A model generated the notes under the pieces. It was not told the DNA's origin. It searched no databases and saw nothing but the letters and a program-made list of their open reading frames with translations. A DNA stretch of 64,000 nucleotides, taken from NCBI GenBank assembly GCA_033026295.1, contig CM065182.1, positions 19,962,215 through 20,026,214 on the forward strand, read 5' to 3'. The DNA comes from Channa striata. Lineage: Eukaryota > Chordata > Actinopteri > Anabantiformes > Channidae. This document shows positions 15,801-29,869 of the stretch, piece after piece. Within the stretch, counting starts at the first letter, position 1; every line of letters starts with the position of its first letter. Position numbers and translations under genes: made by a program.

Positions 15801-18296
15801 TACATCAATATATGTGACAAAGTCTTTTTCCAACAATATCCACTTGTGCATTTATTTTATAAAACTGGACACAGACACAAAGGGAATCTCAAGCTGTGCT
15901 GTGCCTCGAATGAAGATCCACAAATCAGTACGGAGTGGGACACTTACTTTATACCAAATGTTTGCAAAGTTTTTGTCTTATTACAGTGAAGTCGTGTAAT
16001 CAGTTCCTCAGTTCATCGACATATTAAAACTGACAAACGATAAACGAATTAACCATGAACATCTGTGACACATAAAAAGATATTGTAAATCTGGTGCACA
16101 AATCTGAAAAAACAAAAATCACCAACTTCACTTGTTTCTCTGCATCAGTTGATGGATGGAAAAGTAATAAAAATATCAATACAAACAATAATAAAATACC
16201 AAGTCTTGCATAACATCGCCTCTTTGTTCTCGTGTTCTTATGTTCCCCTTCCAACCCCGTCTCCTAAACTTACTGTCTGTAGGACTAAAGTACAAACACA
16301 CGCAGGTTTTTGTGGGGAAGATATTTGCAGCCGGAATTATGAGGATATGTTGACTTTAACGTAAAGGTTTGGGGAAAATTAAGGGCAAACATTTTAATGC
16401 TAAACATATTAGTAAAAAGCTCCCAAACAAAATATTTTAGTCCATCAAAATTGTAAAACCAGTTGGTCTGACTACAGCTTGTTTAGGGTTCTGGTACTCA
16501 AATGAAAATGAGTCTACTCTGCTCCGCCCCGTCCTTCCTCTGCCTGCTCTGCTACGCACCGCACAACACGTCAACGGGTTCGTTTAGGAACTACAAACGA
16601 CAAGAAAGCTCCAGTATTAATAACTCAGAGCATTTAACATTCTGTGACTGGCTAGAAGGTCGAGCCTCGCTCAGAAACGTTTGCTGCCACTGTTTGGTCA
16701 GTCTGGGTGACAGAATCTGTCCCTTCGACGACACCTCTTCACATCAATTCCGTTTTGGATCTAAACTGGATTTGGATCCAAAATGGATTAATCGCACACG
16801 CGACTATGAAGTTAGAAGTTGGGTCTCTGGTATGACACATGAGCATTACTGTTTCAGTCATTCAAAAAATATGTAGCCTCATCCAGTCATTCACTTTCCT
16901 GTAAAGCATGATTGAGTTCAGAGTTTCACTGCACAGGATCGTCAATTTTTAGGAGACAGCTTTGCCTCTTTAACACCCATCATTTTTTAATATAGATTTC
17001 ATATTGATTCCTTTTATGTATTTGCACGATGGCAGTCACCTTGGCAGCACATGGCAACCGACTGTTGGATTAGTACATTACCAGGGAAAAATATTTCATC
17101 CCGGGGGATGAAATGCAAAGGCAGTTGGCCCGACGCCTTGATCTGGCTCGTGTGTCGTGGGGTGCCAGGCCGCTGCATGTCTCCGATCATCCCAGCTGAT
17201 CTTAATGCTTCTGGCTACGTGAATGTTTTTCATCAATGGCCTTCTCACTGTGGCCTTAAACAGTGGGAGGTTTCAAGTCAGTGATGGCTAAAATAGTCGC
17301 CGTATACTTTTCACGGAGCAAAACCCCCTTTAGATGTGTGAGTCAAGTCCTCTTTACATGTGTGGCCCTGAATTCTCTCCTTGAATTATAAACTGAATAA
17401 TATGTTTACATAGTTTAACTCATCCAGACACTGGGCAAATATGGCGGCCTTTCACTAATCTTCATGTGAATAAAGCGGAGCAGCGACATTCTTTAACCCC
17501 GCTCTGTAATGTTAGTCGCCTGCTTTTTCTCTGGCTTTGTTGACTCCTCGACTCAGGGTGCAGTCTGCTCCGCCGGCCCCTCGGCCAGATTTACTGTGAT
17601 TAAACAGCCCAGTGTTTACTTTTCCCAGAGTACTTAGCTCACTTTCTTTTATTCATATTAATTCTGTCCCTCTCCCTTTTCCCTCTAAGGCCCTTTTCAT
17701 CTGTCCTGCCTTCAACTGCCCACGTTGATGGTCTGCCATCACGAAAGGCACCTATTTAAAGTCGAGTTTAGTCTGAAGTTGAAAAAATCAATTTTTAGCC
17801 CTAAGAACATGGCGTGTCGCTCAGCTTCAAAAACTATACTAACATCTATCCTCGTGGAAGACGAACAACTGAAGAACTGAAACAAATTACTTCGATTCGG
17901 TTTCATTTTCAAACACAAGTAAGAGATGCATGTATGTAAGTAGGTGCAGTGTAGAAATTGTTCTAATCTCTGCGTATGCTTTTCAAATTGCCATAATGTA
18001 TATGCCAAGTGTTTCACTCTGTTCACTTTAGCTTTTTTTTGAGTTCTGCATGAAATTACGGGCATATTGCGATTTTCCTGTGGGAGTCACCATGAAAAAC
18101 AAGTTTCAAATATCCAACTGTAGTTTTAGCAAAACTAATTTAAAGTAATGCAATCTTGTAAAAATAGTTATATATAAAATGTAACTATGATTTTGTAATT
18201 ATTAATTTTTTTTGTCTCTGCTTTAACCTAAATTAGTGTCACAAAAACAAATCTAGATTTTTTAAATTTGCTTTCACATCTCAAAATTTTGAAATG

Positions 18297-18318
18297 CACA
18301 CACACACACACACACACA
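18297..18318. repeat. (CA)n microsatellite
   Basis: Eleven CA units; part of a local cluster of CA tracts between 18.3 and 19.8 kb. Confidence 0.9.
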
Positions 18319-18502
18319 AAGAAGACATGTGAACCTGCAAATGCACAGACCAGAACTATTAAATGAAATTAATGTAAACAAACGCAAAAGTTAGTTTGTA
18401 GCCAAATTATTTCTGGAGCAAAACACTAAACGTCCGGTGGTGTCACTGTGTGAGAGAGGTGCATGCTTTGCATGATCTGCTATCTCCCAGCAACATGCCT
18501 GA

Positions 18503-18504
<2 letters not shown>

Positions 18505-18535
<31 letters not shown>
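18505..18535. repeat. (AC)n microsatellite
   Basis: About fifteen AC units, 190 bases from the previous CA tract. Confidence 0.9.
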
Positions 18536-18539
<4 letters not shown>

Positions 18540-19766
18540 CAGAAAAATGGCCTTTAACAGCGCATACTGCTGGGCTCCTATTTAAAGGCTGAAGGGTGAG
18601 CGTGGGGGTGGGTCCACAAAAGTCCATTTACAGTACGGGTCAGTACATCTGAAAGCCTTTACCACTGCAGCCAAATCCTTTGTGTCCCACATTCACAGCT
18701 AGTTTTCTACACTGCAGCCCACACAAAGGCAATTGGCGTTGTATTGTTTGGTCTGACACTAACCCCTGATATTTTCACTGCTGTCCATAAAAGTCCTTTT
18801 CCTCTTCTCTATTACCAGGCAATTCCCACCGAGTGAGGGGTCACACCAACTGTGAGGAGATACCTCGATGCTTTCAGACAAAGACAAAGGAAAAAGAAAC
18901 ATAAACTTCTTTTAATCAATTTTGCTTTTTCCCTGTCTTCATTTCCGATTAACACACCCACAGGATGAGTCCTTAAAGCAGTTTTTTTTTAAAGCTAAAA
19001 TGGCTGAAACGTTCACATTACTTACAGTCATTCTTTATTCTACAACTCAGCTCTGTGTTGACACGAAGAAAAAAGTGGAGGAATGTGGAGCAAACGAATG
19101 TTAACGACAGGTTCACGCTGTGGGCACATTCATTCCTTACATGAATATTTTTATTGTGTGGACTGTGTCCAAATGAGGTATTTCAGCAGGGTTAGGCAGA
19201 GGTCGTCTGAATAGTCACACGCCTTAATGATAACAATAGTTGCTCACAGGGTCCATTGCCCAGGTTCAGCGTTTCCAGACTAAACAGATCAAACTTCAGG
19301 TCCTATCTAATCTTTGAAGGTGTGATGAAATGTCTGTAATGTAATGCTTAAATTGTGTGCGTGTTCACATGGTTTTTGTGTGTGACTTTCTCAACTTGAT
19401 TTAAACATTTACATAAGGACAATTTCCCAACGTTAGCAAATTCCTTAGAAATTTTGTGACATAAAATAGTGACGTTCTTTGAAGGGCCTGGACTTCAGCT
19501 GATTCGCTCAGTGTTTTTCCAAAAGTGCCTCAAACCTTCCAAAGTATTTGACACTTTTCTGCAGCACATTAACCAAAGTGTAACATCTGCATCACGCTCC
19601 CACACACACACACACACTCCTCCTTAAATACACCAGTGTGACTTTGGTGTTCTCAAATGTAGTTTTTCTTAGGATTTTGGTTTTAACTGAGCCACCTGTA
19701 CTTTGCTTTCAGCGCAACAGTAAGGCCTCAATTGGAAAGTGATGCTTAACAGCAGTGGGTGGACTA

Positions 19767-19786
19767 ACACACACACACACACACAC
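19767..19786. repeat. (AC)n microsatellite
   Basis: Ten AC units in the spacer about 1 kb beyond the predicted 3' end of wnt11. Confidence 0.85.
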
Positions 19787-20744
19787 GTATATGGAGACTC
19801 TATTCTCTCCAGCTGAGGAATGCTAGTGACTGACGAGTCCTTGAGGCTGTCGACGGGCAGGTCGGCATATAGAAAGAGCAGATCCTCGCTCACCTGCCCC
19901 GAAACCAAAAGACCAGTACTATGTCCATCCTCGCTGCCTAGTTCTGTTTTTGGCTTTCGATCTGAAGTCATATTTTTTTCTTCATTAAACTAAACGGATC
20001 TTCCTCATCAACTCGTCCATCAGTGAAATTGGGTGAGAAGGGCAGTTGCCCGGCTTCTTAAAATGACTTTCCCTCAGCCAGAGGGAGGTTGTTTCGGAGG
20101 TTTCCGTGTTCGTCCACAGGTTCGGGTCAAAGCACGAGTGACTGTGCAGCTTGTGAATCACGTGAGCTCACAGCTGGGGCGTTATGTCTTCTACAACTAT
20201 TTCTGTCAGCGTACAATCCTGAGAACCACTTTACCCAACACGAGGCTGGGCAGAGGCTGGTATCTGGGCTACATAAAGCGCCGGGCCTGCAGTCTGCCTG
20301 TGTTCTAAACACATTCAGTGTCTCTCATTTTTTAAATTTGATGTTTGTCCATTGTTGGCCTGGCTCTCCAACAGATGAATGTGTGAGAGCGTTCGCCAAG
20401 AGAGGACCAAAAAAATATATTCTTTTGTAATGGGCTTTGTGAAGAGGAGGAAAGTCCAAACAAACACTTTCCCAGGGTTGGGGTAATTTAAAGAGCAATC
20501 CCAACAGGCTGTCATGTTGAACATGCCAACTCATTACTGACTGTAGCTTAGCTGATTTAAAGTCACAGCATGCTAGAAGTAGAGCTAAAGTGTTTCTTTC
20601 ACAGTGAATCACACTTAACGTTGCTTTGAGTAAAATGAATTAGCTTTGGAGATTATGAATTTTGTCGTTGCCAAAATTCAGTAATTTAATTGAAGGCAAT
20701 GAAAAAAAAACATGCAATATCCATGTAAAGATCATTTAATTATT

Positions 20745-21555
20745 TTATAAATACTTCTTTCTTTATTTCAGTATACAAAATAACAGTATGTACATCCACA
20801 CAAAAGTGGTTTACAAAATCCATGAGTTCAGCTCATATGTTAAGAAAATAGAACATATTTTGAACTGCCTGCATGTCAAACAACAAGGAGATAATGCACC
20901 ATTTCACAAAGTCCTCAATACTCTTCCGTCAATCCACAGGCACACAGGCAGGTCATGATCCATTCAGGACACATGGTGAGAGTCCAAAAATCTTTTGTCA
21001 TAGAAAAGTACTTGAAGTTCCCTTTGTGTTCCCTTTACCTCTATTGTCCATTTCTGCAGAGGAGAAGAGTTTTTAAAGTACCTACAAAAGTGGCACAGGG
21101 ATCTGGGCGAACCCTTCCATTTCCCACAGAATAAAGCCAAACATAAGTCTTTGTCTACTCCAGCATAAAATCCAATATTATTTCTTTTTATTAGATATAT
21201 AATAAAATAGACTTTCTGTTTCCCTGTTAGGGGCATTTATAATCATTAAGAAGAAGAGAGAGAATACCCAGGAGGACGGCGGTCTTCACGTAAACCCACT
21301 GATACTGTCGCCACAGTCTCCACATCCTGCTTTGTGAAGCAAAAAAGCTGAGAAGCCCGACCGGCAGTTTGGAGATTTGATACAAAAAAAAAAAGATACT
21401 GACACAAGGATAGACCACCTCTTGTTGAAATACAAATGCTAAAGCTTAACACAAAAGTAAGCTGTCTTGGTATTGTAGTGCTTTGGTTAATCTGTAGCCC
21501 TGGGTGGCTTAGCACAAGCAGAGGGGCTGCTGGCGTGGCTGGCGGTGGCGCGGCC
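20745..21555 (-). other. wnt11: wnt11 3' untranslated region with poly(A) signal
   Basis: Below the wnt11 stop codon the sequence is AT-rich and non-coding. A canonical AATAAA on the minus strand (tttatt at 20762-20767) would place cleavage near 20745. The 3' end is inferred from this hexamer only; other AT-rich hexamers upstream could give shorter transcripts. Confidence 0.55.
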
Positions 21556-24500
21556 TCATTTGCAGACATATTTCTCCACGATCCGCTCACACTTCTTGCA
21601 GGTCACGTAGCAGCACCAGTGGTACTTGCAGTGGCACCGCTCCACCAGCTTCTCCGTGTAGGGGTTGTAGCCACGGCCGCAGCACATCAGGTCACAGCTG
21701 TCGCTGCCGAGAGAGGTTTTGTTGCACTGCCTGGAATTAGCATAGACAAAAAATAAAGTTAGACATGTTTTATGTCGCAGCTATACATTTGCCTTCAAGC
21801 AGAGAAAAGGGAGGCAAACATTGGACAGGCTAACATATTTCCAGTTTGGCTTCCTGCCTATTTGACAATTAGTTTTACAGCTTTATTCTAAAACATTCTG
21901 CACAATCTCGCCTCTCACAATAGCTCTTTAAAAGTGCTTGACCGGCCGGCGCGCCTGAACCCTTTTGTGCAAACACTTCTTTTTCTTTTCATCCACTTAT
22001 TGTTCCGTCATCTTTGAGTAGTGGATGCTTTGGAGCCTCTCACTTCAGAAGCCCAAAGGTGTCTTGAATGAGCAGAGAATAGCCCCGCTGTAAATCACAG
22101 TGAATGGACAGGGCTGCCCTCCCGCTCTTTAGCTTGCCCTCCCCACATAATTGCATTGTTTTATTATGGCCAAGTGTTAATGACCACCATGGTGAGAAAG
22201 ACACTGAGCTGATGGCGGCCGCGGGAGCGAAGGAGGAGGAGGGACAAGACTCACTGAGAGCGTAAGACAGGTTTACTACATCAGTGGGAGCTGGGAGATC
22301 GACAGAATCCCCCCACACAGTTACGGCTTGTCAGGACTAGGATCTTGTTATATCATTGCTGTGCTGTAAGTGCAGCAAGGGGACAGGACTGCGCATTTTG
22401 TAGCTCACATCTGGTGACTTAAGAAAAGATACTAATGTAATTTAAGAGGCGTTTCAATAATGGGCCTCTTCCCTGGGCTGTGATGCTTTTTTTTGATAGT
22501 GATCATACTTCATCCATTCAGAGCTGCTGCTACAATTCACTTTCCCTGCGTGGGATTCTTTCAATGTAAAAAAAATGCATCTAGAAAAAGTATTTTCTGC
22601 TCTACGGTGTTGTAAATAGGTCCAAGCTCACAGTGTAGGCTGGGGCAAGGTCAGTGCAAGTGTCAGAAGTGCTTGTAGCAAAGCAGATGGTAATGTGACC
22701 ATTGAATGAATGTGGCAACCTGTGCGGACATTTGAGATTGAATTCAACTGCACCCACATGGGAACGATCGATAACAGTGCAAATACACTTAGTTCCTCGT
22801 ATGCAAACATGAGCATCACACGTTCATGTAAAAGTGGCAGCAGATTGAGTGGCACACTAACGCTGCTGCCTTATCACGCTGAAAGGGAGGCATTGGGAAC
22901 ACAGAGTGTCCTTGACACAAAGCATGAAGCATGTCTTCTGCCTATCTGTAGAGAGGCCCGAGTGCTGAGGGACACATGATGCCGTCAGTCATATGAGGTA
23001 TGACATTTAGACAACAACTTCACGTGCCATTTCCAACCATGAATGCAGGCTGGGTAACACTGGAGCATGACACGGATTATGTGGATCCGCAAGACCAAGC
23101 TTTTATTCACGTACAGAAGAAATTTAGAAATTACAGTGGATTAATACATCAGATTTTAAGTTTTAACAGTAACAATTAGGCCTTAGAAACCTCACCACTC
23201 CTTCTGAAACTAGCCTGAGATTAAAAGGCTGCTCTTCTCTGCAAAACATTAATGAAAATTGTAGAAATCCAATAAGATAGTCATGTTTCTTCATGCTATT
23301 TCACTGATGATAGATAGACGGAGTGCAGCATGAGTCACACACTCAGACAACTGGACTCCAGTTCCAGCTGCCTGTTCCTTTCTCCAAGAGCACAAGCCAA
23401 TGCCGCTAAGCACCACCCCAAATAAAACACAGGAGCTGCAGAGTGCAAGTGTGCACACCTTTATCTCTGTGGGGCCATTAACTATTTGCCCATTTGTGTG
23501 GTCCCCTCCAATTGATATGAGCGTGGGTGCACTCAGCTCTAAGAATAATTGCATTAATCATTGTTTCAGATAACAAGACAAGCACTCCAGTCACAGTGGC
23601 CTTTTCACGGACACATGCTCAGACAAGCCACAGACAGAGCGCTCTCAGGGGCCACTGCTTGTTATCAGCCAACCAGCAAACACAGCGGTGCCACCGGGCG
23701 GGACAGCACTTCACCAGAGTCAACACTGTGGATGAGCAGACATTCAGGACTGCTCGTTTCCTGTTTGTCAGCTGTGTCCCCCTGTCCCTGATGTGAGTCA
23801 CACTATAGTAAAACTCCAAATAGCAGAGAACTATCATTACCACCACACGCTGCCTTCTGTGGCACGAACTCTCACAGATGTGACGTGGCAGTCTCACCTG
23901 TCCTGTGTGCCGACGGAGCCCTGTTTTTCATTCTTGGTGCAGAAGTCCGGGGAGCTCTGCAGATAGACCAGCTCGTTCTCCCCCACCGGCCTGATGTCAA
24001 TGTCTTTAGGTACTAGCTGCTTGCGTGTCCCCGTTGGCCGGTGAACCACTTTGGTAGCAGACAGGTACTTGCTCTTTAAGTCCATTGCGATCTCCGTCAT
24101 GTCTTGCAGGCCCTTCCAGCAGGTCCTTATGGAGCAGGAGCCAGACACGCCATGACACTTACATTTCATCACCAGCGCCGCTCTCAATACCTAGACACGA
24201 GGACAAAGGACATGGAGGTTGAATCCATACCACAAGCCAGGTCCGCAGAGTTGCCCAAAAGCGATTACAATTGCAAATTTAGTTAAAGACACAAAGGTGC
24301 ATCACACACAACATCCTGACATGCTGACCTGTCTGCCCACTTCACTGTTGTGCAGGTGCATAAGTTTGTTGGCGTGGGATCCTGAACGCTTCATCTTCAT
24401 GGGAGCATCAGAGAACTTGGAGCCCATCATCAAACCATAGTGGAGGTTGTCAGCGCATCCACCCCAGCGATAGCCCGGATCTAGGACCTCCGAAGGGATA

Positions 24501-27500
24501 GGACCACATGAGCAAAGCCTCAAATCTCCAGAAGTGCACGCCCGGGCTATGGTGTGGCTGATGGTTGCAGCAGACAGGGCGTAGACAAACGCTGACTCCC
24601 TTGTTCCTGCCGAACCAGATAAAAAGATGCCATGTTTATAGGGATCCAGACCCTCAAACTCACTACAAAGCTCTTCAAAGTCAATTAATACAATTATCAG
24701 TTCTTTTGCAGGAGTTGTATTCACTGTCACTTATTAGGGTTGCAATCAATAATCATTTTGATTATACTTTTGCTGTCTGATTTGATTATTCATGTAGGGT
24801 TCTCAATTTTAGAACTAAATTGTTGTCATGGCTTTTTAAATCCTTACGTACTACGTCTGATCACATGACACAGAAAATCAGTAATTCCTCACAATTTAAA
24901 AGTTGAAAATATCAAATGTTTATCATCTTGAAAAAATGACTTAAATGATTAACTGTTGTTTAAAATAAAATTGTAATTTTTATTAGCAAAAGAAAATTCT
25001 TAGATGAAATAACAACATGAACAAATATTTACTCAATCTAAAATGCTGCCAGCACAAGTTGTGAATGTTTGATTTTTCAGAAATGGAACGTTTTCATACT
25101 TTTAAGACAGGCAGCTGGGCTAAAATTAGTCTTCACCGTTTATGCTCAAGTGTCAGCGTGGAGTTGGCAGACTAAATTGATTTTGGTTGAGCACATTCCA
25201 ATGATAAAATGTTATTACAGTGAATAAAAATGTTTCAGAACACTGCTATGCCCTTGATTTATCCATCGTATTTCCCAGGTTCCTTGTCAGCTTTTTAACT
25301 GCCCCACAAAAAAAAAAGAAAAAGAAAGAAACTGCGTGTCTGCACAAAAGGTATCTATCAAAGACAGTCCATCACTGACTGTACTGTAATGCAGAGTGAG
25401 GCCCTGATGTAATTTTTGGTGATGTACTTGCACGGAAAGCACACATGTGAAAGGCCGAAGTGCCTATGACCGTAGGCTGGTTAGATCAAAGTGAGGCCTG
25501 CACAGAGATGAGCCATTTCCTGTTCAGGGCCGACTGTTCATTTGGCAAATGGCAGCCATGTTCTTTCTGGGGCGCACTGCACAGATCCCCCACCCACAAC
25601 CCAGCAACTGTCTCTGACTGATTCAAGGTCCTTCTGGCAAAGGGAAGTGGCCACGTCACAATGTAATGCCAGCAGGCGCGCGGTCGGATAATGCTGCTGA
25701 TTTTATACGGAACACAATCACATACCAATTATTAAATCGTACACGGTGTAGACAAATATTAGCTTTAGTGCAAAGCTGCCGGTAACGGCTCCTCGATAAG
25801 AAATAATAGGACAACTTGGCTGGTAGTTAACATGTGAAAAGATGACTTATCCTAAAAGCAGAAATCACATTTGGAAAGGAAACAGCACGGGCATAAAAGG
25901 GCAGAGGATCATTTGCAGTGCAATACATATGCAACGCTTAACGACTCTGTTTTCTGGATATTCACTGAATGTCAAACACAACCACACACATTACATCTTG
26001 TGGCTAAAAAGCTTGGAATGCTTCTTTGGAAACATCAGGGCCCAATGCTGTCACGCCAAACTGTTTATGGTCGTACCTCGGTCGAGGTCGGGCCGATACT
26101 TCGTGGCATCGACGGGGATGTCGATGGAGGAGCAGTTCCAGCGCATATCAGCGAAGGTCTTCTGACATATTTTCTTGACTTCGCGAGCAGCTTGGATAAT
26201 GGTTTGCATGAGCTCCATGTTGGTGCGGCACAGCTGAGCTTGAGAGGACACCATGCCGGGCAGCAGCTTACAGTGATGGCTCTGGTTGATGTGTAACGAT
26301 GCGGGAGTGTGTGACAGTGTTCTGCAGTCCGGGGAAGATAAACAAAAACAGAAGTTACTGGTCAGTATGGTCGTTATAAAATACATAACCTCTTACTGTA
26401 ACTGCGGCGGTGATGGCAACAATAACGACGATGACGACGACGACGATTGCTTAATCAAATGTTCTTTTGTTTGGTGAATTGTGAAATGATTGTGTTTACT
26501 TGAATTACAAAGCGTGCTGTGGATTTTATTTACAGTGGTGTGTTAGAGATTTTAGTTTCTCGTGTAGGCGCATTTCAAGCCGGTGAGACACGTCAACTTT
26601 AAACAAACACTTGAAAAATTCTAAATAGATAATGCTTCAGGCCAGGGGAATATTTTGGCATGTGCCGCAGAAAAGAACCATCTTATCACAGTGAAAACCC
26701 CAAAGGAAAGTCAGCTGCAGATACATAAAATTTATTTGACGTGTTCTTGGCACTGGGTTTTCTTTTGTTAAAGTACAGAAAAGGCCTAAACATATGCCAG
26801 AAAATATAAAAACCCCACTAAATTTTGATTCATAGTCAGATGAAGAACTGTAGACTGCAGATCCCTCACCCTTTGCATTTTCCACCCCAGGAAGCTTCGT
26901 CCTCTGTGGCCTCCATTTGACATGAATCATCTGCTTACAGACTACTACAGCGTGCATTTGCTTTAGAGCGTTTTTAACCGAGTGAGGATTAGGCTAACTG
27001 AGAAACCACAGGTGGAGCAGGTACGCTCTGATATCTGCCTTCTGTGTCCTGCACTCTGCCGAGAGTTCGTGAGAACCAGGCAGCGCCTTGGCCTGTTTTG
27101 CATTAGGAGCCGAGGGGCCACCACTCTGTGCCCGATGATAAGCTGTGACTCCGCCGGGCTCGTGGAAACCCGGCACTCGCAGGTGTTTACAGCCGCATCT
27201 GTTTTGCATTGCACCGCATTGCATTATCAAGACTGTGGGACATTTTCCTTCGACTTAGCACATGCCATCCCAGCACTCATGGACACATCTGCTTAAGTCT
27301 TCCCACCGGGAGGGTTCCTCCTTCCGATAAGACACTGGATATTTTTGGTAAAACCAAAGCAGAAAGTTATGTGTCCACAGTGATCAGACATGAGGCTCTG
27401 GCATAAATACTCAACCGAATGAAGTACGACAGAAAGTGCAAACTGTGAAGAAAACCTCCGAAGGTTTATGAGAATACCAAACAAAACCATCCAAAACATC

Positions 27501-28205
27501 CAGCTCAATCATAACAAATTCAAAAAATAGCAACTCTGGAATTTTACGTACTTTCCGAAATTATTGTGAAGACGATTGTTTACTTTTACAGTACCATAAG
27601 AACAGTGTGGTGCTCGGTGCGAGCAATCAACGTGTGTTCACATTTAGAGCACTGCAGCGTCCTTCTGCGTTCACTATTTTTACACTGACTCCAGGCCTGA
27701 CCAGACTACACAGCCCCATCACTGCTGCCGACTGTGCCACCGCGACGCCTCGTCCTCTTTTCACCATCGCTCAGCCGGGAGTAGATTTCAGCTGAAATCT
27801 AGCATTTAGTTTCACATTCACTGAGATGACATAAACAGTAATAAAACCGAAAGGCTTCCATTGATACCCCCGAAGAACTGCCAGATAATCTACCGTCCCC
27901 CTTCATCAGATCCACGTGTATACAACACGACTTCCCCTTGACCGAGAAGGACTCGTGGAATGTTGGGGCCAATTTTAAAGCTGCCACGAGGCCCCCGCTC
28001 CCATTGAACCCTGCAACACGCAGCCCAGAGCCAGGCGATAATGTGCGTCTCTGTGATGTCGTGTGCTGTGGCAGTGTTTGAATGCAAAGCTGTGTAACGA
28101 CGGCGCTCCTGGGAATACTTACAGCCATTTGATGCCAGTGCAGACCTGAGACAGCAGCAGAGCTGTGAGCACACTGAGAGGGAGGACGCGAGAGCTGCTC
28201 CTCAT
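21556..28205 (-). CDS. wnt11: Wnt11, secreted Wnt ligand (five coding exons)
   Basis: Coding exons (5' to 3'): 28123-28205, 26077-26321, 24329-24606, 23898-24190, 21556-21730. All junctions are GT-AG with compatible phases, giving 357 residues, close to human WNT11 (354). Residues 1-24 are a hydrophobic signal peptide. An N-glycosylation sequon at N40, the 'RWNCSS' block, '[11 protein letters not shown]', 'RWGGCADN' and the cysteine-rich C terminus ending 'KYVCK' identify Wnt11 rather than another Wnt. The acylated serine of the 'CHGVSGSC' loop is at about residue 218. Wnt11 signals mainly through the planar-polarity/non-canonical branch via Frizzled and drives convergent extension. The start is the first ATG before a signal peptide. 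Teleosts carry more than one wnt11-type gene; the neighbouring thap12 matches the human locus, but I cannot decide which fish paralogue name applies. Confidence 0.96.
21731..28122 (-). other. wnt11: wnt11 coding-region introns
   Basis: Introns are 21731-23897, 24191-24328, 24607-26076 and 26322-28122. I see no further coding exons inside them. The intron next to exon 1 holds a GAC/ACG-rich simple repeat. The intron before the last exon holds a short GC palindrome cluster near 21945-21957. Confidence 0.8.
26424..26447. repeat. (ACG/GAC)n trinucleotide repeat in wnt11 intron 1
   Basis: Imperfect run of GAC/GAT triplets, about 24 bases, between wnt11 coding exons 1 and 2. Confidence 0.85.
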
Positions 28206-29198
28206 GGTTGGACAGTGGTTTCACTTGACGCAGGGGGAAAAAAATGCAGAGGACTGTTGTTCTTCTTGGTTCAGACTCAAATAAAGTCAACGCTCATGGC
28301 ACAGCCCCCTCTGCCAAACCCTGGATTAAAAACAGTAAAAAATATCAGTGAGCCAGGCCACAGCGGGACACTTTCAAACGCTTTTTAATTTTTTTACTGT
28401 TGCAGTGATCAACATCTGGCAGTAAAAATCAAATAAAAGCAGTTATTCTTCTGTTCTTTGTATTATATTTTGCTCCCATGAAGAAATTACACTTAAATAA
28501 CACACACCACATAACACACACTTGCAAAAAGAAATAAGCACAATTTTCATGTTTCTCCATAAGTTAAATCCTAAACAAAATTCATGGCAATACAGCAACT
28601 TCCTCCTACATGCAAACACACATAATTTAACGACAAATGTACATCATTTAAATTTACATACAGGGACTTTATAAGACGTGTGTCAATATGCACACGGACA
28701 CATGCATGTTCATCATGTTCTTACATCATTATATGGTGGGAGTTTAAATTTATGAACATTTAGGTTTTGCACAGTCTCCTGCTCTTCTGCTAAAATTTGT
28801 GGCAGAATTAGAAAAGTGGGGCCTGTCTCCCCAGGATGCCTACTTTCATCATAAGTACTGAAAACATATTAGTTTCTGAATTTCTGGCTGCTGTCGGGCC
28901 CGGATCGACAGACGGTGGCGAGACATTCGCAGTGATGTGCGCAGGGCGGAAAGGGCAGCGCATCACGGATAACGGGCCTTCACGGTTTTCAGCGACAAAG
29001 CTGTGAAAAATCACGGATATTAAATATGTCAAGGATTTCAGCGAAACTACTGTCGTTCCCGAGCTGTAAATAATTAAATAACGAGCCAGTTAACAGTGAG
29101 GGTTTGTTGGCGTCAGTTCACAGCTGCCCAACGTGGTCTGAATGGCAGCTCCTGTTTCCCCCTAAAAATACAGAGTGATGGGCTCACACACCGTCACA

Positions 29199-29201
<3 letters not shown>

Positions 29202-29230
<29 letters not shown>
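29202..29230. repeat. (GT)n microsatellite upstream of wnt11 exon 1
   Basis: About fourteen GT units between the coding first exon of wnt11 and the probable 5' untranslated exon. A second, shorter GT tract lies at about 29719-29738. Confidence 0.9.
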
Positions 29231-29541
29231 ACACCACACGTCAGGCCGAGTGACCTGTTGATCATATTTCCTAACGATCAACGTGGACCTGGGCTAATTG
29301 ATGGAGCCTAACTAACAAGGTCGGACAAATATATATTTATTATCACAACGTCGCGTTGCTTGCATCATCAATTATAAGCCACTTTAAATAGATTTATTTC
29401 TGATCTATAGACGTGCGGGGAAACTCCACCGTGTTCTCGCCCGTTTCCACCGCTCACGCCGGCGGATCGTCCCGTCCACGCACAGGCCACTTATCGGGGA
29501 CCGAGAAGCGCCGAGTTTACGGCGTGAGGTTCGGTTCTCAC

Positions 29542-29860
29542 CTTTAGTGCTCGCCGCTGCAAAACAGAGAAGCCAGAAGCAAAAATCTGAGCCGCTCGCA
29601 GAATCCTCCGGGAGTCGCCGGTGTCGGTATCAGCCTGATACGGGAGTAAAATCCAGCACGGGAAGGTCGAATAGTTCCGGGCAGGTACGCATGGTGTGTG
29701 TCGGAGCGCTGTCGGCGAGTGTGTGTGTGTGTGTGTGTGAGCCGGACACACCGAGAGAGAGAGAGACGGGACTGAGCGGAGCAGAGTGTGTGAGCCGGAG
29801 CCGGGGCAGATCGGCTCTAAGTACCCCGGCCCCGCTTTGATCTCACTGCTGATGTCAGAC
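29542..29860 (-). promoter_or_regulatory. wnt11: Probable wnt11 5' untranslated exon and promoter region
   Basis: The sequence becomes GC- and CpG-rich here, unlike the flanking AT-rich DNA. On the minus strand a strong donor (AAAG then GTGAGA, exon edge at 29542) could splice to an acceptor just upstream of the wnt11 ATG near 28230, where a pyrimidine tract precedes AG. The human gene, as I recall, also begins with a non-coding exon. A consensus TCF/LEF octamer CTTTGATC sits at 29835-29842. The transcription start is not visible, so the upper limit is a guess. Confidence 0.45.
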
Positions 29861-29869
29861 CCGCATTAG

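Noticed and set aside
16502..16876. A 124-residue plus-strand open frame with a hydrophobic start
   Set aside because: No recognised domain, no splice partners, and composition like surrounding spacer; length is within chance expectation for 64 kb.
21436..21756. Plus-strand open frame over the wnt11 last exon
   Set aside because: Antisense shadow of the conserved Wnt11 C terminus; no independent support.
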